In this document: one piece after another, positions 18,327 to 27,918 of the stretch
How the letters are laid out: each line of letters begins with the position of its first letter
Position numbering within the stretch: position 1 is the stretch's first letter
Origin: Sphingomonas sp. BAUL-RG-20F-R05-02
GTDB lineage: Bacteria > Pseudomonadota > Alphaproteobacteria > Sphingomonadales > Sphingomonadaceae
Length of the DNA: 64,000 nt
Reading direction: 5' to 3'
NCBI RefSeq assembly: GCF_022662305.1
Contig: NZ_JAKNQH010000002.1
Location: forward strand, 372,001-436,000
Position numbers and translations under genes: made by a program
The notes under the pieces: model-generated
What the model was told of the DNA's origin: nothing
Database searches by the model: none
The model's input: only the letters and a program-made list of their open reading frames with translations

Positions 18327-18518
18327 TCACTTCTTGCGGGTGCGGTTCACGTACAGGAACGCCGCCGTCATCGCCGCGGACCCGACACCGATCGCGATCG
18401 GTACGATCGGCCAGTGGTCGCGGTTGTAGACGGTCGCATCCGCCGCCGCTTCTCGGGCGCGCTTGGCATCGCGGGCGGCGGCGGCGATTTCGTTGAGTTC
18501 CTCGGATTCGTCGGTCAT
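18327..18518 (-). CDS. Small single-pass membrane protein (63 aa)
   Basis: 63 residues: an acidic, alanine-rich helical N-terminus ([20 protein letters not shown]), one transmembrane helix (about 37–57) and a basic NRTRKK end, suggesting an N-out/C-in tail anchor or bitopic protein. Its ATG overlaps the tgt stop by four bases, so it is coupled to tgt. No known family is recognised, and a direct role in tRNA modification is not implied. Confidence 0.6.
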   Translation of the reverse strand: MTDESEELNEIAAAARDAKRAREAAADATVYNRDHWPIVPIAIGVGSAAMTAAFLYVNRTRKK

Positions 18519-19660
18519 GATACACTCTCCCTTTGCCGGTTATAGGCCGCTCTGAACGCATCAGCGAAGGTCTTGAGCCGTCCGTCCGCGATCGCGCTGC
18601 GCAGATCGGCCATCAACGCCTGATAGAAACAGATGTTATGCTCGGTCATCAGCATCGCGCCGAGGATCTCGCCGGCACGCACGAGGTGGTGGATATAGGC
18701 GCGGCTCCAGGTGGCGCAAACCGGGCAGCCGCAGGCGGGATCGAGCGGGCCCTGATCCTCGCCGAACTTGGCGTTGCGCAGGTTGATCGGCCCTTCGCGC
18801 GTGAACGCCTGCCCCGTCCGCCCGGAGCGCGTCGGCAGCACGCAGTCAAACATATCGATGCCGCGCTCGACCGCGCCGACGATATCGTCGGGCTTGCCGA
18901 CGCCCATCAGGTAACGGGGCTTGTCCTGCGGCAATTGATCGGGCGCGAAATCGAGGCAGCCGAACATCGCCGCCTGCCCCTCCCCCACGGCGAGACCGCC
19001 GACCGCATAGCCGTCGAAGCCGATGTCGATCAGCGCCGCCGCACTGTCGCCACGCAATGTCTGGTCGAGCGCACCCTGCTGGATGCCAAAGATCGCGGCA
19101 TTCTCGGCATGCGCCCCGCCGCCGTCGAAGGCATCGCGGCTGCGTTTGGCCCAGCGCATCGAACGCGCCATCGCCGCCGCCTGCACCTCCGGCGTCGAGG
19201 TGGTCGGCACCAGCTCGTCGAACGCCATCACGATATCCGAGCCGAGTAGCCGCTGAATCTCGATCGATCGCTCCGGGCTGAGCGTGTGGCGCGTGCCGTC
19301 GAGGTGGCTCTTGAAGGTGACGCCGTTTTCATCGCGCTTGGTGAGATCGGACAGGCTCATCACCTGATAACCACCCGAATCGGTGAGGATCGGCCGGTCC
19401 CAGCCCATGAAGCCGTGCAGGCCGCCCAGCCGCGCCACCCGCTCCGCGCCGGGGCGCAGCATCAGGTGATAGGTGTTGCCGAGGATGATGTCGGCACCAG
19501 CCGCGCGCACGTCGGCGGGCTTCATCGCCTTTACCGTGGCGGCGGTGCCGACCGGCATGAAGGCGGGAGTGCGGATCTCGCCGCGCCGCATCTGGATGGT
19601 GCCAGTGCGCGCCTTGCCGTCGGTGGCGCTGATGGTGAACTCGAAACGCGGAGCCGTCAT
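18515..19660 (-). CDS. tgt: Queuine tRNA-ribosyltransferase (TGT)
   Basis: 381 residues, full length. TGT exchanges G34 of GUN-anticodon tRNAs for preQ1 (or queuine), giving queuosine. Visible signatures are the catalytic Asp region [12 protein letters not shown], the nucleophile Asp in [13 protein letters not shown], and the zinc site [17 protein letters not shown] near the C-terminus. A YhhQ-type queuosine-precursor importer is encoded about 8 kb away on the same strand, consistent with salvage. The downstream small membrane gene overlaps its stop. Confidence 0.93.
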   Translation of the reverse strand: MTAPRFEFTISATDGKARTGTIQMRRGEIRTPAFMPVGTAATVKAMKPADVRAAGADIILGNTYHLMLRPGAERVARLGGLHGFMGWDRPILTDSGGYQVMSLSDLTKRDENGVTFKSHLDGTRHTLSPERSIEIQRLLGSDIVMAFDELVPTTSTPEVQAAAMARSMRWAKRSRDAFDGGGAHAENAAIFGIQQGALDQTLRGDSAAALIDIGFDGYAVGGLAVGEGQAAMFGCLDFAPDQLPQDKPRYLMGVGKPDDIVGAVERGIDMFDCVLPTRSGRTGQAFTREGPINLRNAKFGEDQGPLDPACGCPVCATWSRAYIHHLVRAGEILGAMLMTEHNICFYQALMADLRSAIADGRLKTFADAFRAAYNRQRESVS

Positions 19661-19714
19661 CTGAGGGGTTTAGCGCGGAACGGACCGATGTGGAACCACC
19701 CTAAACCGCCTGGA

Positions 19715-20617
19715 TCACTCCACCCAGTCGAGCCCCATCTCGCGGTACATGTCGCGCTCGTCGTCCCAGCCGGGCCGGACCTTGACGTGGAGATAGAGGT
19801 GCACCGGCCGCCCCATGATGTTGCTCAACTCGGCCCGCGCGCGCGCGCCGATCTCCTTGATGCGGGTGCCCTGCTTGCCAAGCACGATCGCCCGCTGCGT
19901 CGGGCGTTCCACCATGATCTGCTGGTGGATCTCGACCGAGCCATCCTCGCGTTCCTTATACTGCTCGGTCTCGATCGCGCTGGCGTAGGGCAGTTCGGCG
20001 TGGAGCTGGAGATAGAGCTGCTCGCGCGTCACCTCGGCGGCGAGCGCGCGTTCGGTTGCGTCGGAGACCTGATCCTCCGGGTAATGCCACGGCCCGGCCG
20101 GCATCGCCCTGGCGAAATGCGCCTTCAACTCCGGCAGCCCGTCGCCGGTTGAAGCGCTGACGAAGAACGTCTCGGCAAAAGGCGCGAGGCCGTTCAGCCG
20201 CTCGGCATGGAGCAGCAGCTTGGCCTTGTCGGCGAGATCGACCTTGTTGAGGATCAGATATTTCGGCTCCGGCCGGGTGGCGATCGCCTCGGCGATTTCG
20301 GTCACCTTGTCCTTCAGCCCACCCTTGGCATCGACCACCAGCGCGAGGATATCCGCGCCCTCGGTGCCGCCCCATGCGGCGCTCACCATCGCCCGGTCGA
20401 GCCGACGCTTCGGCTCGAAGATGCCGGGCGTGTCGACCAGCAGGATCTGCGCATCGCCTTCGATCGCGACGCCCATCAGCCGGGTGCGCGTGGTCTGCGC
20501 CTTGGGGCTGACGATCGCGACCTTCTGCCCGACCAGCGCGTTGACGAGCGTGGACTTGCCGGCATTGGGCGCGCCGAGCACGGCGACGAGGCCGCAGGTT
20601 TGGTCGGTCATGGACAT
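19715..20617 (-). CDS. era: Era GTPase, 16S rRNA/30S assembly
   Basis: About 300 residues. The GTPase domain carries G1 GAPNAGKST, G3 DTPG and G4 NKVD, followed by a C-terminal KH domain (GKQGTRIKEIGARAR). Era binds the 3' end of 16S rRNA and is needed for 30S maturation. The start is uncertain among several closely spaced ATGs (20635, 20617, 20611). I use 20617 because an AGAAAG stretch precedes it and the family's CGLVAVLG begins a few residues later. No rnc gene is adjacent, unlike the common rnc–era pairing. Confidence 0.9.
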   Translation of the reverse strand: MSMTDQTCGLVAVLGAPNAGKSTLVNALVGQKVAIVSPKAQTTRTRLMGVAIEGDAQILLVDTPGIFEPKRRLDRAMVSAAWGGTEGADILALVVDAKGGLKDKVTEIAEAIATRPEPKYLILNKVDLADKAKLLLHAERLNGLAPFAETFFVSASTGDGLPELKAHFARAMPAGPWHYPEDQVSDATERALAAEVTREQLYLQLHAELPYASAIETEQYKEREDGSVEIHQQIMVERPTQRAIVLGKQGTRIKEIGARARAELSNIMGRPVHLYLHVKVRPGWDDERDMYREMGLDWVE

Positions 20618-20680
20618 CGTGCTTTCTGGAATCATCCGCCGCCCTACCACATTTCGCCGGGTGGGGCGATTGCCCGCGCG

Positions 20681-21409
20681 TTACCGGGGCGAGGCCAGCG
20701 TCACGATCGACACGCCCGGCGTCAGCGGCACGCGCCCCACGAGGTGGCGTTCCCACCGGAAGATCGTCTCGAACACACTGTTGACCAGCTTGGGCGGCGG
20801 CGAATCGTCGCTGTCGTCCTTGCCGCGCAGCCGCCCGGCGATCCGCGACGCAGCGGCGAGCGGGAACAGCAGCGAGTTGAAATAGCCGAGCTTGCGCGAT
20901 TTCAGACCCGCCGCCGCGATCGCCTTCTCCAGCGTCGCCTTGGAATAGCGGCGGTGGTGGTGGTTGACGGTATCGTGCGCGCTCCACATCCATTGATGCG
21001 CGGGCACGGTGATGAGGATCTTGCCGCCGGGCTTGAGGCACTCCGCCATCGCCTTCAGCGCCGCCACGTCGTCCTCGATATGCTCGACGACGTCGAGCAC
21101 CGCGATCAGATCGTATGCGCCCCGCTCGACGCCGGTCAGCGTGGGCAATGGCGCGCTCCCCACCGGCTGCCCGAGACGCTGGCTGGCGATCTCGCGCGCG
21201 GCGGGATCGATCTCGATCGCCTCGACGCTTCCGAACTTGGCCAGCATCGGCAGATTGTGCCCGGTGCCGCAACCGATCTCGAGAATGCGCGCCTGCGCCG
21301 GCAGCTGCCCCTCGCGTGTCAGATAATCGGCGAGGATGTCGCGCCTGGCGCGATACCACCAGTGGGTGGAATCATGCGCCGCCATGCGGTCGTAAACGAT
21401 GCGATCCAT
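20681..21409 (-). CDS. Class I SAM-dependent methyltransferase
   Basis: 242 residues of the Methyltransf_11/UbiG-like type. Motif I is ILEIGCGTGHNLPML, the acidic motif II is EAIEIDPAA, and the VLDVVEHIEDDVAAL region is post-motif II. HHHRRYSK (about 140) is often seen in sugar- or lipid-linked methyltransferases of polysaccharide loci. The substrate is unknown. Its start overlaps the stop of the GtrA gene (TAATG), so the pair is coupled, which hints at cell-envelope glycan chemistry. Confidence 0.8.
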   Translation of the reverse strand: MDRIVYDRMAAHDSTHWWYRARRDILADYLTREGQLPAQARILEIGCGTGHNLPMLAKFGSVEAIEIDPAAREIASQRLGQPVGSAPLPTLTGVERGAYDLIAVLDVVEHIEDDVAALKAMAECLKPGGKILITVPAHQWMWSAHDTVNHHHRRYSKATLEKAIAAAGLKSRKLGYFNSLLFPLAAASRIAGRLRGKDDSDDSPPPKLVNSVFETIFRWERHLVGRVPLTPGVSIVTLASPR

Positions 21410-21843
21410 TATCCGAATACCAGCCAGCGATTGAGAATGAAGGTGAAGACCGTCGCACACGCGACCGCCGGCAGCAACGGCACCCACGCCGGAAAGCCCA
21501 GTACCGCCGTGCCGATCCAGGTGATCGCGGCGTTCAGCAACACGCCAGAACCCTGCACCATCACGAACTTGGCCTGCTTGGCAGGGCCGCCCTCGCCCGA
21601 TCCGTGGCCCTTGAAGCTCCACCGGCTGTGCAGGAAATAGCCCGCCGTGACCGCCACCGCGAATGCGAACGGCACCGCGTAGACGGCGTGGTGACGCGAG
21701 AACACCCAGATCGTCAACGGCAGGTACACCGCCGAGTAGATCAGCGTCGATACGGCCCCGGCGATGCCGAAGCGGATCAACTGCCCGAACACCGGGTTCG
21801 ACGTCACGCTTTCCACCCGCCCTGCCAATGTCATTACGTTCAC
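21409..21843 (-). CDS. GtrA-family membrane protein
   Basis: 144 residues with four predicted membrane helices and the GtrA pattern: FGQLIRFGIAGAVSTLIY in helix 1, basic AGYFLHSRWSF and the C-terminal FILNRWLVFG. GtrA proteins are thought to flip or present polyprenyl-linked sugars for O-antigen or teichoic-acid decoration. An in-frame Met three residues later is an alternative start. It is divergent from the GT-C-like gene starting at 21900 and coupled to the methyltransferase gene, so the three form a plausible glycan-modification cluster. Confidence 0.82.
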   Translation of the reverse strand: MNVMTLAGRVESVTSNPVFGQLIRFGIAGAVSTLIYSAVYLPLTIWVFSRHHAVYAVPFAFAVAVTAGYFLHSRWSFKGHGSGEGGPAKQAKFVMVQGSGVLLNAAITWIGTAVLGFPAWVPLLPAVACATVFTFILNRWLVFG

Positions 21844-21899
21844 TTGCCCTTTGCGCCGCCCCCGGTAGAGCGCAGAGATAGACGTGGAAAGCTTTTTGC

Positions 21900-23675
21900 A
21901 TGGTTAGCGCACGCTCCGATACTCTGCTCGACCGCTACTGGGTGCGACTGACGCTGCTCGCGTGGGTGCTGACGAGCCTGTGGTTCCTCCACGATCGATG
22001 GGCGCAGATGCAGTTCCTGTTGCTGCCGGACACGGACGACAACATGCGGCTGATGCAGGTGCGTGCGCTGCTGAACGGCCAGGGCTGGTACGATCTGCGG
22101 CAATATCGGATGAACCCGCCGGGCGGGTTTAACATCCACTGGAGCCGGATCGTCGATCTGCCGATCGCGGGTATGATCCTGCTGTTCCGCCCATTCTTCG
22201 GCGTACCCTTCGCCGAGAAACTGGCCTGCGGCATCGCACCGCTGCTGCCGCTGTCGATCGCGATGCTCGGGCTTGCCGCCACCGTGCGGCGGCTGGTCAG
22301 CCCGCTGGCGTGGCCGCTGGCGATCGTGTTCCTGCTGTGCTGCCCCGCGACCATGCTGATGTTCATGCCGGAACGCATCGACCATCACGGCTGGCAACTT
22401 GCGATGCTGAGCCTGACGGTGGCGGGCCTGTCCGACCCGAAGGGACCGCGCGGGGGGCTGATCGTCGGCCTCGCCAGCGCGGTGTCGCTGACGATCGGGC
22501 TGGAAATGCTGCCATTCTGCGCGGGCGCGGGCGGCATCATCGCGCTGCGCTGGGTGTGGGATCGCGCCGAGGCGCCACGCATGGCGACCTATGCGCTGAG
22601 CCTGTCGGGCGGCTCCGCGCTCGGCTATGCCGGGTTCGCCTCCTACGCCAACAGCGTACTGCGCTGCGACGCGCTGACGCCGGTATGGCTGTCGGTGATG
22701 ATCGTCGCTGGCGCCTTGCTGTTCCTGCTCGCACGGGTCTCCCCGCAGAACCGTGCGGTCCGGATGGCGCTGGCGATCGTTGCCGCGCTGGTGATCGCCG
22801 CCGGCTTTGCGCTGGTATTCCCGCAATGCCTCGGCCGGCCCGAACAGGTCTCGCCCGAACTGGCGCGGACCTGGCTCGCCAATGTTCGCGAGGCCAAGCC
22901 GATCTACCAGCATCCGCTCCGCAACGCGATCACCGTCGTCACGCTGCCGATCATCGGCGTGATCGGCGCGATCGTCGCAACATGGCTGGCGCGGCGGGAC
23001 CGCAAGCTGGTCAATTGGGTAACGGTGCTGCTGTTCACCACCTTCGCCGCGCTGATGCTGCTGTGGCAGGCGCGCGCCGGGCCGGGCGCGCAGCTGCTCG
23101 CGGTTCCGGGCGCGGTGGCCTTGGGATGGCTGATCTTCCCGCATCTGCTCGGCAGCCGCTGGGTGCTGGTGCGGGTGGCCGGCACGGTCGCGGCGTTCCT
23201 GATCGTATCGGGTACGTTCGCGGGCTATCTCATCAACTACCTGCCGATCGCCAAGCCGTCGGCGCGCTACACTAGGGTGAACCGCGCGGGCGGATCGTGC
23301 AGCAGCAACTATGCGCTGCGCCCGCTCGACCGCTATCCGGCCGCGACGATCTTCACCTTCGTCGATCTCGGGCCACGGCTGATCGTGCTGACGCATCACG
23401 ATGCCGTTGCCGGGCCCTACCACCGCAACGGCGATGCCATCCTCGACGTGCAGCACGCCTTTACGCGCAGCCCCGCCGAGTTCCGCGCGATCGCCAAGCG
23501 TCACGGCGCGACGCTGCTGCTGGTGTGCCCGAACATGGCGGAATCGACCGTGTACCGCGCGCGCGCGCGCGGCGGGTTCTACGACCAGCTGGCGCACAAC
23601 AAGGTGCCGGCGTGGCTGGAGCAACTGCCGCTGCCGGCGAAATCGCCGCTGCGGCTCTGGCGGATCACCTATTGA
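21900..23675 (+). CDS. Polytopic membrane protein, GT-C/STT3-like glycosyltransferase candidate
   Basis: 591 residues with about 11–13 hydrophobic helices. After the first helix comes an acidic loop (LLPDTDDNMRLMQVRALLNG), then NPPGGFNIHWSRIVD, and later ERIDHHGWQL. An Asp-rich first loop and a DHH segment are where GT-C enzymes (STT3/PglB/ArnT type) hold catalytic and metal residues, so a lipid-linked sugar transferase is a reasonable guess. The C-terminal ~140 residues form a soluble domain with conserved-looking HHDAVAGPYHRN. I cannot exclude another polytopic family. Divergence from gtrA supports a glycan role. Confidence 0.6.
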   Translation: MVSARSDTLLDRYWVRLTLLAWVLTSLWFLHDRWAQMQFLLLPDTDDNMRLMQVRALLNGQGWYDLRQYRMNPPGGFNIHWSRIVDLPIAGMILLFRPFFGVPFAEKLACGIAPLLPLSIAMLGLAATVRRLVSPLAWPLAIVFLLCCPATMLMFMPERIDHHGWQLAMLSLTVAGLSDPKGPRGGLIVGLASAVSLTIGLEMLPFCAGAGGIIALRWVWDRAEAPRMATYALSLSGGSALGYAGFASYANSVLRCDALTPVWLSVMIVAGALLFLLARVSPQNRAVRMALAIVAALVIAAGFALVFPQCLGRPEQVSPELARTWLANVREAKPIYQHPLRNAITVVTLPIIGVIGAIVATWLARRDRKLVNWVTVLLFTTFAALMLLWQARAGPGAQLLAVPGAVALGWLIFPHLLGSRWVLVRVAGTVAAFLIVSGTFAGYLINYLPIAKPSARYTRVNRAGGSCSSNYALRPLDRYPAATIFTFVDLGPRLIVLTHHDAVAGPYHRNGDAILDVQHAFTRSPAEFRAIAKRHGATLLLVCPNMAESTVYRARARGGFYDQLAHNKVPAWLEQLPLPAKSPLRLWRITY

Positions 23676-23703
23676 GGTTCCGGTGAGGGCGACTTTCGCG
23701 CCC

Positions 23704-24324
23704 TCACCCCAGGCTGATCTTCACCCCGTCGATCACGAACTGCACCGCCAGCGCCGCGAGCAGCACGCCGAGGATCCGCGTCACCACCGCCTCGATCTTG
23801 GCGCCGAGCACGCGCATCAGCGGCCCCGCCGCGAGCAGCGCGGCAAGCGTCAGCAACAGGATCGTACCAAGCGCCGCAAGGATCACCAGGGTCCGCTCGA
23901 TGCCCTCGTTACGGCTCATCAGCAGCATCACCGATGCGATCGACCCTGGCCCGGCAAGCATCGGCATCGCCATGGGGAAGATCGACACATCCTCCACCTC
24001 GGGTGAGGCCGCGACCTTGGCGGCGCGGTCTTCGCGGCGTTCGGTGCGCTTCTCGAACACCATTTCCAGCGCGATCAGGAACAGCATGATCCCGCCGGCG
24101 ATGCGGAACGAGGCAAGGCTGATGCCGAGCCCGCGCAACAACGCCTCACCGAACAGTGCGAACGTCACCAGAATGGCGGCCGCGACCACCACCGCGCGGA
24201 TCGCCATCGCACGCGCATGTACCGGCGTCGCGTTGGCGGTAAGACCGGCGTAGATCGGCGCACAACCGAACGGATCGATCACCACGAACAGCGTGATGAG
24301 CGTGGAGACGAACAGCTCGATCAT
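23704..24324 (-). CDS. MarC-family integral membrane protein
   Basis: 206 residues with six predicted helices and the MarC/UPF0056 signature: LFVVIDPFGCAPIYAGLT in helix 1 and FPMAMPMLAGPGSIASVML in helix 4. The function of the family is unknown; it was once linked to antibiotic resistance but this was not upheld. Its ATG overlaps the upstream 86-residue gene by four bases, and that gene overlaps folD, making a folD-led coupled operon. Confidence 0.85.
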   Translation of the reverse strand: MIELFVSTLITLFVVIDPFGCAPIYAGLTANATPVHARAMAIRAVVVAAAILVTFALFGEALLRGLGISLASFRIAGGIMLFLIALEMVFEKRTERREDRAAKVAASPEVEDVSIFPMAMPMLAGPGSIASVMLLMSRNEGIERTLVILAALGTILLLTLAALLAAGPLMRVLGAKIEAVVTRILGVLLAALAVQFVIDGVKISLG

Positions 24325-24581
24325 CGCGGCGCCACCACGACATCGGCGATCACGCGGGTATAGCGCTTTCCATCCCGCACCTCGACGGAGAGCGTGCGAT
24401 CGTTATCGGCGGCGACATGCCAGCGCAGCGTCTCGCCACCCGACGCGCCGAAGCCATTGCGCGCGCGCACGTTGAACCCCGTTGCCCATTCTCCCGCCGT
24501 CTGCGCGGCTTGCGAAAAGGCGATCTCCGCATCCCTTGCGGTCTTCGGCCCCGACCAACCGAGCAGCGGCGCCAAGGTCAC
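24321..24581 (-). CDS. Hypothetical protein (86 aa) coupled to folD
   Basis: 86 residues, GTG start overlapping the folD stop (GTGA) and stop overlapping the marC start (ATGA). There is no signal peptide or membrane helix. A beta-rich C-terminal half ([20 protein letters not shown]) suggests a small beta fold. It is not a family I know. The double overlap is the main evidence that it is expressed. Confidence 0.6.
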   Translation of the reverse strand: MTLAPLLGWSGPKTARDAEIAFSQAAQTAGEWATGFNVRARNGFGASGGETLRWHVAADNDRTLSVEVRDGKRYTRVIADVVVAPR

Positions 24582-25453
24582 AGCGCCGCCTCGTCGATCG
24601 CCACGCCCTCACGCCGCGCCGCCGAGACGAGCGTGTTGCGCAACAGCACCGCGATCGTCATCGGCCCGACTCCACCCGGCACCGGCGTGATCGCGCCCGC
24701 CACGCTCGCCGCGCCGGCGAAATCGACATCGCCGACCAGGCCGGTTGCGGTGCGGTTGATGCCGACGTCGATCACGGTCGCGCCGGGCTTGATCCACGTG
24801 CCCTTGACCATCTCCGCCCGGCCCACCGCCGCGACGACGATGTCGGCACGCTTGACCACGCTCGACAGGTCGCGCGTGCGCGAATGCGCCACGGTGACGG
24901 TGCAGCTTTCCTTCAGCAGCAACTGCGCCATCGGCTTGCCGACGATGTTCGACCGGCCGATCACCACCGCGTCGAGGCCGGTCAGATCGCCGAGCTGATC
25001 CTTGAGCAGCATCACGCAGCCGAGCGGCGTGCACGGCACGAAGCCAGGCAGCCCGGTGGCGAGCCGCCCGGCGTTGACCGGGTGGAAGCCGTCGACATCC
25101 TTGTCCGGGTCGATCCGCGTCGTCACCGCCAGTTCGTCGAGGTGGCTGGGCAGCGGCAACTGCACAAGGATGCCGTCCACCTCCGGATCGGCATTGAGCC
25201 GATCGACCAGCGCGAGCAGATCGTCCTGCGACACATCGACCGGTAGCTTGTGCTCGAAACTTTCCATGCCCGCCGCAAGCGTCGCCTTGCCCTTGGATCG
25301 GACATAGACCGAGGAGGCCGGATCCTCGCCGACCAGCACCACCGCAAGGCCAGGCTTGCGCCCCGCCGCAGTCACGAAGTCGGCGACCTGCACCGCGATG
25401 CGTTCGCGTAGGGCCAGGGCAAAAGCTTTGCCGTCGATGATGTTCGCGCTCAT
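24578..25453 (-). CDS. folD: FolD, methylenetetrahydrofolate dehydrogenase/cyclohydrolase
   Basis: 291 residues. FolD oxidises 5,10-methylene-THF to 10-formyl-THF using NADP+. Motifs seen are the substrate-binding YVRSKGKA (catalytic Lys), [24 protein letters not shown] (Rossmann turn) and the C-terminal DVGINRT…[11 protein letters not shown]. It is full length for the family. Start and stop overlap the neighbouring DUF167 and 86-residue genes, so it is within a coupled run yggT–DUF167–folD–86 aa–marC. Confidence 0.93.
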   Translation of the reverse strand: MSANIIDGKAFALALRERIAVQVADFVTAAGRKPGLAVVLVGEDPASSVYVRSKGKATLAAGMESFEHKLPVDVSQDDLLALVDRLNADPEVDGILVQLPLPSHLDELAVTTRIDPDKDVDGFHPVNAGRLATGLPGFVPCTPLGCVMLLKDQLGDLTGLDAVVIGRSNIVGKPMAQLLLKESCTVTVAHSRTRDLSSVVKRADIVVAAVGRAEMVKGTWIKPGATVIDVGINRTATGLVGDVDFAGAASVAGAITPVPGGVGPMTIAVLLRNTLVSAARREGVAIDEAAL

Positions 25454-25758
25454 GGTGCTACCCCGTACAGCGTGTTTGCGCGTGCCGCCAGCGCGACCGG
25501 ATCGCCAAGGATACGCAGCCGCTTGAGCCGCGCGCTCTCCCCCGCGATCACGCTCACCGCACGCTTCGCCACCCCGAACGTCCGCGCCACCAGCACGACC
25601 AGCGCGGCGTTGGCGGCGCCGTCGACGGGCGGTGCGGCGACCCGCGCGGCGAAATACTCCACAGTACCCGGCACCAGCGCCTCACGCCCGCCGCGCGGCG
25701 TCACGCGGACGGCGATCTGGATGCCGTCGTCGCGCGTCGTCCACGCCGCTCCGTTCAC
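25450..25758 (-). CDS. DUF167 (YggU-like) family protein
   Basis: 102 residues. The family pattern is [12 protein letters not shown] near the start, then a [15 protein letters not shown] segment and the C-terminal [16 protein letters not shown]. The function of this small alpha/beta family is unknown. The start is a GTG overlapping the yggT stop, giving the product VNGAAWTT; the stop overlaps folD's ATG. The yggT–yggU pairing is the conserved order in Proteobacteria. Confidence 0.82.
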   Translation of the reverse strand: MNGAAWTTRDDGIQIAVRVTPRGGREALVPGTVEYFAARVAAPPVDGAANAALVVLVARTFGVAKRAVSVIAGESARLKRLRILGDPVALAARANTLYGVAP

Positions 25759-26057
25759 ATCGGCGTGCCGTAGCGCAGGTGGCTGGCGAGATTGCCGAGC
25801 ACAATATCTAGGATGATGAGGATCACGATCACCACCATCGGCGACAGGTCGATCGCGCCGGTGCGCGGCAAGTAGCGGCGGATCGGCCGGTACATCGGCT
25901 CCGTCAAGCGGTCGAGCGCCATCGCGACCGAACGCACGAACTCGCTCTGCATGTTGACGACGTTGAACGCGATCAGCACCGACAGGATGAATTGGATGAT
26001 GAGGATCCACCAGACGACCTGGACGAGTACCTGCAGAATCTGGATCAGGGTAATCAA
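25755..26057 (-). CDS. YggT-family membrane protein
   Basis: 100 residues with two helices (about 5–30 and 72–92) around the conserved RLTEPMYRPIRRYLPRTGAID loop of the YggT family, which is implicated in osmotic or ion homeostasis. The start is a TTG at 26057: a strong GGAGG lies seven bases upstream, and the intervening ATG (26062) leads straight into a stop. This is a good example of a TTG start chosen by ribosome-binding-site spacing. Confidence 0.83.
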   Translation of the reverse strand: MITLIQILQVLVQVVWWILIIQFILSVLIAFNVVNMQSEFVRSVAMALDRLTEPMYRPIRRYLPRTGAIDLSPMVVIVILIILDIVLGNLASHLRYGTPM

Positions 26058-26117
26058 CGCATGCCTCCGATAAACCGTGGGCCAACGCCTACCCGCTTTT
26101 CGGCTGCGCGACCAGCA

Positions 26118-27017
26118 TCACGCATGGACGAGCGTACCCGCGCCGCGCTTGGTGAAGATTTCGAGCAGCATGGCATGCGGCACGCGCCCGTCGAGGATCA
26201 CCGCCGCCTCGACGCCATTCTCCACCGCCATCACGCAGGTTTCGAGCTTGGGGATCATGCCGCCGGTGATCGTACCGTCCGCACGCAAGGCGGCGACACC
26301 GGCCGGATCGAGATCGGTGACGAGGTCCTTGTTCTTGTCGAGCACGCCCGGCACGTCGGTCAGCAGGAAGAAGCGTTCCGCGCCGAGCGCGGCGGCGATC
26401 GCACCCGCCATCGTATCGGCGTTGATGTTGTAGGTCTGGCCGTCCTTGCCGTGCGCGATCGGCGCGATCACCGGGATCACGCCCGCATCGGACAGCGTGT
26501 CGATGATGCGCCGGTCGACGTGCACGGGCTCCCCCACGAAGCCGAGATCGACGTGACGTTCGATGCCCTGCAACTTGTCCGGCTTGGAGCGACCCACCTT
26601 TTCGGCGGTGACGAAATTGGCGTCGCGCCCCGAAATGCCGACCGCGCGACCGCCGGCCTGATCGATCCAGCCGACGATTTCCTTGTTGATCGATCCCGCC
26701 AGCACCATCTCCGCGATCCGCGCGGTCTCTGCGTCGGTGACGCGCAGGCCATCGACGAAGCGCGATTCGACACCGAGCCGCTTGAGCATCGCGCCGATCT
26801 GCGGACCGCCGCCGTGGACGACGACCGGGTTGATCCCGACCGCCTTCATCAGCACGACATCCTCGGCAAAATCGCGCGCTGCCTCGGGATCGCCCATCGC
26901 GTGGCCGCCATATTTGACGACAAAGGTCGCGCCGGCGTGAAGCTGCATATACGGCAACGCCTCGACAAGCGTTTCCGCCTTGGCGAGCAGCGCGGGAAAG
27001 GGCGAATGATCGGTCAT
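26118..27017 (-). CDS. argB: Acetylglutamate kinase
   Basis: 299 residues. ArgB phosphorylates N-acetylglutamate in arginine synthesis. Amino-acid-kinase motifs are seen: [12 protein letters not shown], the [10 protein letters not shown] loop, [14 protein letters not shown], and [13 protein letters not shown] near residue 205. An extended N-terminal helix (residues 1–25) is the kind found in arginine-inhibitable, P-II-regulated hexameric enzymes; a P-II gene lies 4 kb away. It stands about 60 bases upstream of yggT on the same strand. Confidence 0.93.
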   Translation of the reverse strand: MTDHSPFPALLAKAETLVEALPYMQLHAGATFVVKYGGHAMGDPEAARDFAEDVVLMKAVGINPVVVHGGGPQIGAMLKRLGVESRFVDGLRVTDAETARIAEMVLAGSINKEIVGWIDQAGGRAVGISGRDANFVTAEKVGRSKPDKLQGIERHVDLGFVGEPVHVDRRIIDTLSDAGVIPVIAPIAHGKDGQTYNINADTMAGAIAAALGAERFFLLTDVPGVLDKNKDLVTDLDPAGVAALRADGTITGGMIPKLETCVMAVENGVEAAVILDGRVPHAMLLEIFTKRGAGTLVHA

Positions 27018-27078
27018 GCGCGCGCCCTTAGCGATTTCCGGTGGGGATTAGTAGCCTTCCGCGCACGTGCCGTTCGGC

Positions 27079-27750
27079 TCAGGCGTCCAGCCGGCGCCCG
27101 AACGCTACGAACAGGTAGATCAGCGGCGGCACCAGCACTGCCGACAACAGCACCTTGACGATCATCTGCCCGATCAGCAGCTCGCCGATCGGGAACACGC
27201 CTGCGAACGCTATCGTCACGAACAGCAAGGTATCGACGATCTGGCTGAGGATGCTCGCCACGCCAGCGCGCAGCCACAGCATCCGGCCGCCCTCGCGCCC
27301 TTTCAGCATCGAAAAAATCGTCACGTTGAGCGTCTGCGAGATGCCGTAGGAGATAATGCCGCCGAGCCATATGCGCGGCGTGCCGCCCATCATCATCGCG
27401 AACGCCGCCCGCCGGTCGGGCGCCATGTCGGGCGCGGCCGGAAGCGCCAGCACCAGCAGCGACAGCAGCACCGATACCACCAGCGGCACGAACCCGAACC
27501 GCACCAGCCGCGTCGCGGTCACGCCGCCATGCAGTTCCGCCACCGCGCTGGAGGTGATGACGAGCAGCAGGAACGCGGCGATCCCGGCCTCGATCGCGAG
27601 CGGCCCGAGCCCCAACATCGGCCCCAACGCCGACACCGGGCCGAGCGAAACCTGTTTGTTGCCGAGCACGCCGGCGATACACACCATGCCGCCGTAGAAG
27701 ATGGAGAAGAAGAACAGCGAACGCGGGATGACGAGGGGCGGCTTTTGCAT
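27079..27750 (-). CDS. yhhQ: YhhQ/VUT-family queuosine precursor transporter
   Basis: About 223 residues with six hydrophobic helices. The family core ISYGISQTLNVTIFSMLKGR followed by LRAGVASILSQIVDTLLFV is that of the VUT/YhhQ family, which imports preQ0/preQ1. The tgt gene in the same window needs this base, and no queC/D/E genes are seen here. I chose the ATG at 27750; an in-frame ATG eight codons upstream is possible. It diverges from nupC. Confidence 0.82.
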   Translation of the reverse strand: MQKPPLVIPRSLFFFSIFYGGMVCIAGVLGNKQVSLGPVSALGPMLGLGPLAIEAGIAAFLLLVITSSAVAELHGGVTATRLVRFGFVPLVVSVLLSLLVLALPAAPDMAPDRRAAFAMMMGGTPRIWLGGIISYGISQTLNVTIFSMLKGREGGRMLWLRAGVASILSQIVDTLLFVTIAFAGVFPIGELLIGQMIVKVLLSAVLVPPLIYLFVAFGRRLDA

Positions 27751-27918
27751 CCGCTGCACGCTAGCCCGTTTCACGGTTTCGTCAAAGCGGCCAATATCCG
27801 GTGCTTACGCATGGCGGCCGTGCGACGTTCTCTCTGGCGCGGCGGCCCTCGCCCTGTATGGTGCGCGCGAAAAAGGTGCCCGGGGGCGGCACCGCACGAC
27901 TGGGCGCGAACGAACCGC

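Noticed and set aside
15551..18496. Plus-strand open frame (981 codons) opposite the M16 protease
   Set aside because: Antisense of a well-supported metalloprotease gene; the translation is His/Arg/Gly-rich with no motif and no ribosome binding site.
27067..27918. Upstream extension of the nupC frame
   Set aside because: The open frame runs back through the yhhQ gene on the other strand; the transporter begins at the ATG at 27919, where the first membrane helix starts.
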